From Anisakis pegreffii (taxonomy: Eukaryota > Nematoda > Chromadorea > Rhabditida > Anisakidae), in assembly GCA_035041965.1 (NCBI GenBank), contig JAPYMA010001129.1, forward strand, positions 19,198-83,197: DNA of 64,000 nt, given 5' to 3'. The notes under the pieces are model-generated. The model did no database searches, was not told the origin of the DNA, and saw only the letters and a list, made by a program, of their open reading frames with translations. A program made the translations under genes and the position numbers. This document shows positions 54,739 through 64,000 of the stretch, one piece after another; the first letter of the stretch is position 1, and the number at the start of each line of letters is the position of its first letter.

Positions 54739-57700
54739 CGAATGAATGAATAATAAGGTGTCAGAAATAACAGAAGACCACCCAAAAATTCGATTCTGCA
54801 ATTCGAAACTATTGTTGACGACGTATCACGATTGAATGACGACATTTCACCCATCCTTGCTAACACAGCACGAAAATTATTGCATGATTTCTCAGTTATT
54901 CGTTTTATGGATAATCCAGAGAGATTCTCTCACTCTGTGAACGAGCGTCTCATGGAATACAAACATAAAGCGACTTTTCGAGAAAAAGAAAACCACTTAT
55001 TGCTCACCGTTCACCTATACAGCATCAGGTGTTATATCTAAAATAACATCACTCGAAGTCACCTGTTCAATAGGATTGGTGGAGATTTCACAAAGTCATC
55101 TTTTCGTTTTGACATTACTTCTCGATGTTCCACTCATATTAAGTTCGAATTGAAACTGATACAGGTTCAACACTCTAGTGTGGTGAGGCCAGTAAGTAAG
55201 ACGGCAACGTCAAACCTGTTGTACAGCCTGTTGTTCTTTTGCAAAACTTCATTTTTTCTTATTGCTAATTTTACTTTCGCCATTCATCTATCCAGCCAGC
55301 CATCTGTCCCATCGTCCATGGTATAAATGTTGGCCATTCGCATCTGTAAATAACAGTGTTGACTTGTTTTGTTCATTTTTTATGATTCTCGTGGTGATAT
55401 AAAATTATTGACAAGTTTCTACATACCTATATATTCAAGTCTGCACTGTCTTGCCGAGCATAATGATCGTGCGCGGAGATGAACGCATGAGTGCGCTATG
55501 GATTCGAATATGGAATTAATTGCTAATAAATATTTCCGTTCACCGTTCGTACAAAATATATTCACATTTAATTGATTATTCGCTGCGATGTTTAAAAGCT
55601 TTGAAATGATTAAATGAATTAATGTAAATAACAAGCAAGCATTTAAGGTATTTCTATCATATCTTTTGCTCCTCAATAATGTCCTTTTAAAATTACAATC
55701 CATTCAGCTTCTTCGACTGTATGATTCAACGGTGATTGATCGAACGAACAAGCAAATGAATAATCAAGTGAATAACTGATTGTTAATTGTGTGCATGCAG
55801 TTGTTGTTTGTTTGGTTTTTGCTTTTCGGCATGAGCGATCGACAAGAACAAATTTGATATGTATTACTTTGTTCACTTTTATGCAGAATTCACTATTTTC
55901 GGTTACTTTACTTTAGTCATCCATGATGTATTCACGCTATTCGACACATCTAACTGTCTATTAGAGATATCTAATCATCTCCCTCTTTTTTCCGCTGCCC
56001 ATGCTTCTAATGTTCATCTTCTTCTACTCCTCTGCCTTTTACAATGTTATCCTTCATCGGTGATTCATACCACCTTTTATTGTTGGTGCTACTGCTTCTG
56101 ATTCGGTTCCTTAGCGTTTTTAGAACTTAAAACAAGCAATCGAATTTGAATCTGAACGCCAATGGCTAATTTTAGTGACCACACATCTGAATAGGAATCC
56201 TCTGATGTAATTTCATTGCTTTCCGACTCATTTCATTATAACTTGTCCTCTCGTCTTTCTTAAGAATATTCTAAGGATACGCGAAGTGATGGATTTTATT
56301 AAGCCTCTTTGCGACCATAATGGCTTTTAATGTAGTTTTCTCAGAACAATCACCACATCGAATAGTTTTCTTTTTTTTTTGACCTTAATTTGCTCACCGT
56401 CAACCATCTATTTGTTCTCTTCCTCTTCAGCTTCTTCTCCTCTCTGTTATAGGTGTGTTCAGATGAACGAATGATACTGCTTATGAGTAGTAATTGATTT
56501 CCATCCACTTTCAGTCAACAAGCCAAGCAGCATTCAAGTGGTGGATGCTTTAGAAGCTGTGACAGAATTATTTGAATTCTGAGAAGCAGCTTATTGCATC
56601 ACGCTATCCTATCCAATCTATCCACTGCGTCATATCGAATAACTTCAAAAGTTTATGCTGTCTCAATTTTGTTTGAGGACGAACGAAAGAAAAGAAGATC
56701 ACTTGAAGTGGTCGCATGCCCACCTGCCTTCTCCTTCTTGCTTTCGCCGTCATCATTCGAAAAGTAATAAGTCAAAATTTTATCATCGTTATCATTATGA
56801 TCATCTTAATATTATCATTCATCTCCAATTATCTAATTTCTTGTTCATTTATCTTTATGTTGGGTGACTGTTAGCCATGAACGTCGATCAAAAATATTTA
56901 TGACATGATGCTGCTATTGGTGCTTATGAATCAACAACTTAAACGGCACTTTGCTTTTAATTCGAAAGTGAATCTTTAAATGAGGGTGAAAACGATTGTT
57001 CGATTTGTCAATAACGACGCCTACTTATCGAAAGCAAGAATCAAAGCGGTTTCATCTAAGCGTTCAACAAAATCACAGCTATTCGCTCGCACAAAAGATG
57101 ATATGATCATAAACCGCAAACACATTATCGTAGTATCGCATCATTGAAATGAGGTGAAAGTATTTTGACAGAAAATCTTCAGCTAAATATGAACATTTCG
57201 TTGTTGATGGTTGATTCATTCAAGCAATAAATTAGCGATCAATCTGAAAATGAATGGCGACAGCTTTTCAAAAAATGACTTTTCATGCTAAAATTTTTGA
57301 TTCTTTTAAGAGTATTTTTGTGAAAAACAATTCCGACTCATACCATCTTCATTCAACGAGTAAGGAAAACGAACAAACTCTCACAAAACTCCTACGGAAC
57401 TGTGTTAGTCGAGCAAATATATTTCCAGTGAATGAGTAGCGGTCGGCGCTTTTTGTTCTATGCAATGAATAAGTGTATAGATGCACCAGTCTCACTGTCA
57501 GTATGCTGAAAATGAACAATATGATATCGTTGATTGTTCATCTCATTGTGCGCAGATTTTGAAAATTAGAAAATTTCAGAAAGACGTTCCATTGCAGCAC
57601 TATGAAATGTGCGTTGTTAAAGTACATGATGTAAATGATTATGCCTAGACACGTATATATGAAAGTATTGAAACATTCTTTTCATCATTCACATTTGGTG

Positions 57701-58644
57701 ATGATACTTCTCGGATAGTCACTTGCCGCCCTTTAGTGGTTCGTTGATGATAGGTATTTTTGAGTGGCCAGCGAATTGTTGGAAAGAAAACGATGCATGA
57801 ACACGACTGGCAATTGATGGATAGAAAAGGTGAAAGGATATGAACGAAGATAGGATAGATAGGTGATGTTGCGATCGGTAGTTTACAGTGACTGTTTAGT
57901 GCCAATTAACCATCCTATACAAATGAATTAATTGCAATTTAATGCGAAGCAGAAAACGAAAACGTGGTGTTTTGATCGAAAGAATTGTTTGAAAAGCGTC
58001 CAGGACAAAAATGTTCACAAAATGAATTCAGAGGACAGGGTATGGTTAGTTATTAGTCAACGCTAGTAGTACCATCATTCTTCTCACGAACGCCATTTAA
58101 TTTTGGCCTTCTGAAGTATTTATATATTATAAACACGTCTTCTGATGAAGTGAAGCTTCTTTTCAGTTTATTTTATTTTCCTGTGTGCAGTAGCAACGGT
58201 AGCGGTAACAGCAGCATTTCGACTCTTATTTTCTTTATCCCGCTTTTGCACTTCATGTGTGATTTTTCAAAAAATTTAAATTACCTCTTCATTGAACTAA
58301 TAACTCTTATGCTTAATTTGCCTTCGTTTTCGTTTTCATGTCGTCTTGCTAATGTCTGTTATCCTCCTCCTCCGACGTTTTGATTACCTCCTCCTGCCTC
58401 TGACTCCTCGCTCGTTTCATCATATTGAAATGTTCGCCTAAGATAACGTCAGATTCATCTCATACCCATCAGTGAATACCGACAACCGCAATAAATTTCA
58501 AATATTATATTATTCGATTAAAAAACATCTACCTACCAGCAATCGCTCGCTATCCAAACTAAGCAATGACAACAACAAACAAAAACCTACCGATGGACAT
58601 TTTCCTTTCGTTTAGATTTTGCTTCATTTTCAATTTCCATATAG

Positions 58645-58735
58645 CCATTATTATTATTATTATCATTTTTATTATCATTATTATTATCATTACTAATATT
58701 ATCATTATTATTATTATTATCATTATTATTAGGGT
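58645..58735. repeat. ATT/ATC microsatellite
   Basis: Interrupted ATTATTATC triplet array of about 90 bp; gives a spurious poly-Ile frame. Confidence 0.85.
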
Positions 58736-59649
58736 TATTAAGGAGAGAAGGGGTGAAATTTCAATAGATGCTTGAATGAATACGCTTGAATGAGTTAGAA
58801 TATGATAGGAAACATATGTGACTTTGAACGAATCTTAAACGTTACTGCTAGCTGCTACATAGTGCTACTTATTCACTAAGAAATAAATGCGAGAAGATGA
58901 AGAAAAGTCAATTAATGTATGACTGTAATGAAATGATTGAATGCGTAAATGAATGAATAATGTGGTTTACTTATGTGAGTTACTTTTTTTGATAAGGTCG
59001 TTGTTGTTGGTGAGGAGTAAGCAAGAATCATGAGATGAAGGTTTATAGCGTTGATGAAGTGGAGGTGATTCGATTTCATTTGTTCCATATGGAATAATTT
59101 ATGAGAAAAATTGAGCATTTGTATTATATAAATAAAATTAGCAATGTTGTGTACAATAAGCATTAAAGGATAATAAATGCTACAGCGTTCGTGTAAGCAC
59201 CGCCACCTAAATATTTGCTGATAATGATTCCGTTATGATCTTCTTCTCAGTTTCCAGTAGTCTTTGAGGAGGGAAACGAATGTAATCAGTTCGTTTTGTC
59301 TTCTTCATCTTTTCAGCTTTCAGCTCCAATTTTCGCATTAATTCATTTTGTTGCGAACCGCATGAAATAAGGCGGCCGATAAATCAAATTAGAGGAAGAG
59401 AGTAGTGAGGATAAATGAATGAAGAAGACGATGATGATGATGATGATGATGAAGTTACTTGCATTCATTCGTCGTATCTAATAATATAATACGAGGTAAT
59501 TCGGCTGGTACCATGTCTTATTTGTCGTTGTGTTGTTGTTGTTGTTGTTGCTGCTGCTACTGCACCAGTTTCGTTTCATCAATCAAGTTTGTGATGAGGG
59601 CCAGAATTTTCAAATGATCACCCTCTAAGCTGTTACATTGTAGGTTATA

Positions 59650-59759
59650 TTAGAATGGATATTGTGAGGGGTGCAAGGACATCTTAAAATTTTCTAACGA
59701 GTGCTTGGAGATGGAGGGACGGGGGGGGGTGGTAGAGGAGGAAAGATCGAGAACCACTA
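59650..59759 (-). mobile_element. hAT-like element end (solo or truncated)
   Basis: Read on the minus strand, this starts TAGTGGTTCTCGATC and continues through a C-rich tract. It then reaches a TTAA-ATGTCCTTGCA-CC-CACAA stretch that matches the left part of the 50555-51327 element in the same order. The poly-G tract 59721-59729 on the plus strand is part of it. No opposed end with a matching octamer was found on the other side, so it is a truncated or rearranged relative. Confidence 0.55.
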
Positions 59760-62265
59760 TCTTGTCATCATTTCTTCGAACACTAACTGTATTCGGCTAT
59801 AGTTTTTCCAAAGAATATGTATCCTTCACATCAGTATGATCATTTTTGTTGCTGTTGTTATGGTATAGAGCTATTGATTGTGGCCTGTTGTAAGTCTTTC
59901 TGACTAATAGTTGGCTATTTAGTTGACATTTTGGAATTGTTTGTTTCATTTTTTTTTCATTTCACTATTCCGTTTTTCCCATTTTGTTCAGCTTCATCGA
60001 ATAGAAGATAAAAGCAACATTCAGAAAAACGAACAAGTAGGCGAATGAACTAGTGGGTGATGCTATTAGTGAAGATGAAAGAGAGTGAAAACGATTGCCT
60101 GCGGGCCTTTTGGCCGATCAACTGCATGTCACCAACTGCATACATATCAACTTTCACACAGACATGCAGTGTGATGATTCAATTCATTAAGCTGCTCTTG
60201 TCTGTGCTAAAAAGCCTACGAGGTTGCACGGCAGTCCTCGTGCTTTTCCTAGACAATTGATTTCTTGTAGAACTGCCCGACTGCCCCTCTATAAATAAGT
60301 GAACATTTGTATGGTAGCTTATTTAGTTCAGCCAAAATGTCCTCTGTGAGATAATTCTCATTTTTTGAAGGTGTTTTATTGCTGATGTTTGTTTATCAAA
60401 GTAATAATCACAAGCAGTAATTTGCATGTTCATAAGGTTGTCAATGTACAAATGCCGACTTTAAAAAAAAGTGAACATAAAAGAATAAAATGAAAAGTTC
60501 CGGTTGGAATCGTGGGAAAAAGGTGGAAAGTGATATCGAATAAATCTTCTTATTCACTTGCTGATAGCAGGCGATTTATAGAAATACGAATATTTATGTG
60601 TTAAAAAATAGTATTCTTTCAGTTTTTATCCGTGATTGTATGTTTGAATGTGAATCGGTGACTAAATGAGTGGACATTCGTATGACAGCCGCGTGATCAT
60701 ATTCCAAAAACATCAAATAAAAGATGGATTTGATACTTTAACAAGATTTCTTTCTAGGAATCACTGCTCTTTTCCATCCTCCATTTCGCTCTCATTGAGA
60801 TAAATCTAAGTCATATCTTTTTTTTGAAGAGTACAAATTATTCGAAAATCAATGGTTATTAAAGACAGTTTTATTGGTGATAATACTTTGGGCAGTAATC
60901 GTCTTTGGCGACGTCGATTTATTTATTGCGTCAGTGAGATAGCGACAGGCTATGCCTCTAGACAAATACAGCAATGGCAGATAAGTTCTTTCCCTAGCAG
61001 TGTGTTCGTTCTTCGTTCTGGAGACGGATGAAGAAGTTATTGATGGAAGGACACAACTTATTTGAGTTTATTCCATAAATTAATCGTCCTTTCTTGGTAG
61101 GCCTTCACAGTTGTTTAGTATTTATCGAAACAGTAGTAATGCTTTGTTGGAAAGCAATATATCGAAAAGGTCCCAAAAATGGAGCAAAAAACAAATTGTT
61201 TAGAACGAAAATCTTTTCAATGAAAATTCTCATAAATATCAGTTCATGTGCAATAATTTGCCCAACGTATGAACAGTTGCTGTGATAAATTTTGTGGTGA
61301 TAAGTGTTTGATCAATCAAAAAATAAACGATGCTTGTTCTACAGAGATAAATGGATGATACACTTCTGTGGTTAGAAACAAAGCAAACGAAAAGTCAAAA
61401 TATCAACTGCTAACGAGTTCATCAATAATGATCAATTTCGCAATAAACTTTGATATACAAAGATATTTTTATACATATATCTTCACATTCATGTAATTAA
61501 AAGACTGCTTTTATTGATTTACGTATTAAAAGGAATTTCAACTACGAACTTCTTTCTATTTGCGCTAATTTGTTCGAGTATATAATAAAGCAGATGTGAA
61601 TGCCAGTGAAAGAGCTTCACCGTTCGTTGACCATCTGAATGTTGCTTGGTGATAAATTACGGAAGATAATAGCAATACTTTACAAAAAATGAAATTGGCA
61701 GTTGATTGTTGCCGCATAAATCTGATCTATAGTACAAATGATAATTTATAGCAGCTGCAATTAATCGTGGTGACTTATAATGATCTAAAGTTTGCGGTTC
61801 TGTTTCTAGTTAGCTGATTAAATTCAATTAGTCACTGTTTTTAAGCCCATCTGTATTAAAGGTTTTCTTTCTCGCTATCTCTTATAATTCCGAATGCGAA
61901 TTCCGAAAGCCTCATCGCAAAATCATCATCGTTCAATTGCTACATGTGCATTGAATAAATCATCGATATAAAGTTAACACAACAAACGAACGTTGTTCAT
62001 CTATGAAGAATAGTTTTAGATGTTTTGTTGACTTTTTCATAAGCATGCAATAATAGCAATAGGCATTATGAGACGTTATTCGCATGAGCAATTTTATACA
62101 ACTGAAATGTGATTTGAGAATAGTCTCGATGATGCCTCGCCACTGACGCAGTATAGTTAAAGAGTTGTTTTGTTATTATCATGAAAATGTATGTGTGGCT
62201 AATGAGATCATTTGATTACGTGAAATGTTTACGTGATTTACGAGATTTTGCGTTTCTGATTCCTT
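59760..62265. other. Gene-poor AT-rich region
   Basis: No supported gene or RNA. Frames such as plus 60057-60260 and plus 61094-61285 are short, with compositions typical of chance. No repeat with internal structure was seen. Confidence 0.45.
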
Positions 62266-62480
62266 GATTGATTACGGACGAAAGTGCTGAGGAACAAGAT
62301 CACACTGACGCTGAGGACGACGACGCGGCCGAAATCGAAGCCGAAACTGAAGACGAAACGAAGAAATACATCGTGTTTGCGCCTGTAGCCGTATTGATCG
62401 ATGGACGATCGTTCATCTGGAATGTGCTGATCGTTTGAGATCGCAGTCACACACTGATGCTAATGCTAAGATTTGATGAA
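62266..62480. other. GC-raised island with several overlapping open frames
   Basis: About 200 bp of much higher GC than its surroundings, containing a short GAAGCCGAAACTGAAGACG-type degenerate repeat. Two plus frames are open: one acidic (EIEAETEDETKKYIVF, ending at the TGA near 62438), the other basic/mixed (EIHRVCACSRIDRW, ending near 62476). A minus frame 62238-62450 is also open and hydrophobic. I cannot tell which, if any, is coding; clear splice acceptors are absent. It lies 70-280 bp before the candidate exon at 62551. Confidence 0.35.
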
Positions 62481-62550
62481 GCAGTTAGCATTTCTTATCA
62501 TTAAAACTTGTTGAAGTCGTTATTTGGAGTTAGTATCATTATCATCACTA

Positions 62551-62638
62551 ATGGAACGAACAAAATCGAAGGCATCCACTCCTAACACAATGATCAGCTG
62601 TAACGTTACAAGCAAAAACAGTCAGCGAACTATGACTG
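62551..62638 (+). CDS. Candidate first (or internal) exon, unknown gene extending right
   Basis: ATG at 62551 opens 29 codons (MERTKSKASTPNTMISC, then NVTSKNSQRTMT) and ends exactly at a strong GTAAGTT donor (62639). The composition is hydrophilic and Ser/Thr/Lys-rich. The frame is also open upstream to about 62518, so it could be internal with an acceptor TTGTTGAAG. No following exon could be joined before the window ends, although an intron longer than 1 kb would be normal here. Function unknown. Confidence 0.35.
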
Positions 62639-62688
62639 GTAAGTTGTATATTCTTGCGATATGATATTATTAGCACTAGTAGCAATCT

Positions 62689-62689
<1 letters not shown>

Positions 62690-62725
<36 letters not shown>
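62690..62725. repeat. Pure TAA microsatellite
   Basis: About 12 uninterrupted TAA units, the cleanest triplet array in the window. Confidence 0.9.
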
Positions 62726-63158
62726 GTAAAAATGCTAGCGGAAGTAATGATATAATTAAAGGAACCCTAATGGCTCTGGTGGTATAATGATATAACCGAA
62801 GTGAACATTAATGGTAGTGATGTCAGAATTAGAATTGATAATATGTATCGTTGATGGAGTGAATGAATGAATATGATGTGTTAAATTTTACGAAAACTTA
62901 ATTGATTGTTCCTTGTTGTATTATTTGCTGGCCTCATATCTGCTAAATTTGATCATTCCTCATTGATTCTTCTCAATTTCTTGTAAAATCTTTGTTTGTT
63001 AGAGAATTGAAGTAGTAACCTAACCATGTTTGCCTATGTTGGTAATTCGGTTGATTTCGGGAATGCTTTCATAGAAAAGAAACGTGCTATATGCATTCGG
63101 ATTAAGTGCTTGACTACAACACTGGAATGACAGAGAGTCAGACAGACAATGGACAAAT

Positions 63159-63662
63159 ATGGAAAATCGCGCAACTTTCCATTCAATGATCAAAACTTTC
63201 TCGTTGATCAATATGGGCTCCTTTCATGTATATGGGTTCCTTCGTCTCTGTGGTGATGACCAGACAGTTGGCGACAGCAACTTATTAATGATAATGTTAA
63301 TTGAAAACGAAGGAACCCACATACATGAAACGCAAAAAAAAAGAAACGAATACCTCATATTTTATAGTAACTTTACTATATCGACAGATCATTGTAAGAA
63401 GAGTTTGATGCTTCAAGTTGCTAATATCGTACTCAGAATGATGTACAGCTTTAATGAAAATCAGCAGTCAAGTTTGATTGTCCTCCAGCCGACGTCTAAA
63501 ATGAGTGATGCACGGATGAATAATAATCAGCTTGTTGCGCCCCCTCCACTGCTAACCACCAAATGCGCGGTGTATTTGATTTACTGGAACGACTTCAATG
63601 CTCCTTGCACAAAACCTTCGTTTGATCTGATTCCGACCGTGTTCATTCGACAACTCTGTTAA
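63159..63662 (+). CDS. Uninterrupted 167-codon frame, uncertain
   Basis: ATG 63159 to TAA 63662, the longest uninterrupted frame outside the recognised genes. The translation has mixed composition (MENRATFHSM, SDARMNNNQLVAPPP, LTTKCAVYLIYWNDF) and no domain I recognise; there is no signal peptide. Its first third is built over a 24-bp inverted repeat (63222-63245 and 63307-63330), which argues for a repeat-derived or chance frame. In an AT-rich 64-kb window a frame of this length is unusual but not impossible by chance. Confidence 0.25.
   Translation: MENRATFHSMIKTFSLINMGSFHVYGFLRLCGDDQTVGDSNLLMIMLIENEGTHIHETQKKRNEYLIFYSNFTISTDHCKKSLMLQVANIVLRMMYSFNENQQSSLIVLQPTSKMSDARMNNNQLVAPPPLLTTKCAVYLIYWNDFNAPCTKPSFDLIPTVFIRQLC
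63222..63330. repeat. Inverted repeat, 24-bp arms with 61-bp loop
   Basis: Arms 63222-63245 (TTTCATGTATATGGGTTCC then TTCGT) and 63307-63330 are reverse complements with a single mismatch. Could fold as a hairpin or be a short foldback element; no target duplication is obvious. Confidence 0.7.
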
Positions 63663-63825
63663 AAACGAAAGCAGGTGAATCAACGACAAAGAAGCTAAGC
63701 ATCTGTTGTTTCTACTTCTTATAATTACCACCTTTTTTCTATCCCCTGAAATTAGCATCATGCACTAATAACAATCATTAAAACTGTAACGGCATTAGAG
63801 GAACAGTCTGAATCAATATACATAC

Positions 63826-63912
63826 CTATTAGGCGTAGGCGAGAAATGCTGCTAAAACGTGATCGTCTCCCGTGATTGCCTACGATTATCCTGATCGTTC
63901 GTTTCTCGTCCG
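63826..63912 (-). CDS. Candidate internal exon, unknown gene continuing past the right edge
   Basis: Read on the minus strand, an 87-nt segment lies between a possible acceptor (GTATTAAAG) and a strong GTATGTATATTG donor. It is open in only one frame, giving a basic peptide (RTIRIIVGNHGRRSRFSS). Upstream on the same strand another frame is open for about 28 codons (EHEIVTITEEEVLKRTR), so exon borders may differ from those given. No family recognised. Confidence 0.25.
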
Positions 63913-64000
63913 CTTTAATACTTCCTCTTCTGTTATCGTCACAATTTCATGTTCTATGCACGTCACGTTGTAATGTTTAATACATCAGCAACGTTGGATG

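Larger units (their letters stand above)
53034..59649. other. Gene-poor region, 6.6 kb
   Basis: No gene I can support. Simple repeats: GGAT tandem at 54712-54738, ATT at 58645-58735, GAT at 59427-59451 and TTG/CTG at 59525-59560. A plus stretch near 53665-53765 (SELPIANSISFDNLHL) and the minus frame 57645-57905 read somewhat protein-like, but each lacks phase-compatible splice sites or family resemblance. Confidence 0.45.

Overview
The window looks like nuclear DNA of an invertebrate animal, most likely a nematode. It is AT-rich, its genes are cut by many short GT-AG introns (about 50-700 bp, acceptors often TTTTCAG-like), trinucleotide microsatellites of the ATT/TAA type are everywhere, and the proteins are animal families. 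Nothing prokaryotic, viral or CRISPR-like was seen. All gene models were assembled by hand from exon phase, splice sites and protein-family resemblance.

Layout. (1) 1-18907, + strand: most of a WDFY3/Alfy homologue (5' end cut by the window edge) with ConA-like, PH-BEACH, BEACH, WD40 and FYVE parts; one intron holds a foldback MITE-like repeat. (2) 22702-24272, - strand: a five-exon gene for a small, highly charged protein I do not recognise. (3) 24273-25750: shared upstream region of two divergent genes, carrying a striking nested palindrome at 24890-24960. (4) 25751-27717, +: ILRUN (C6orf106) homologue with UBA-like and NBR1-like domains. (5) 29832-33510, +: SERAC1 homologue, a predicted serine hydrolase. 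(6) 38471-42471, +: a secreted pro-protein with a Ser/Thr-rich propeptide, two possible convertase sites and a nine-cysteine C-terminal domain resembling Trunk/PTTH/noggin-type cystine knots.

(7) 42.5-64 kb is gene-poor. It holds microsatellites, a 773-bp hAT-type non-autonomous transposon with a perfect 8-bp target duplication (50555-51327), further hAT-like ends, and several isolated coding-like segments (43.05, 50.1-50.5, 52.8, 62.5, 63.2 and 63.9 kb). These segments may be exons of genes with very long introns or of genes beyond the right edge, or decayed copies; the sequence alone does not decide.

The neighbours do not form an obvious pathway. WDFY3 (selective autophagy scaffold) and ILRUN (NBR1-like domain) share a loose autophagy-related domain theme, but adjacency alone is not evidence of cooperation. 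The most biologically interesting items are the Trunk-like cystine-knot pro-protein, the candidate LC3-interacting motif rebuilt across a splice junction in the WDFY3 homologue, the orphan charged protein, and the hAT and foldback elements.
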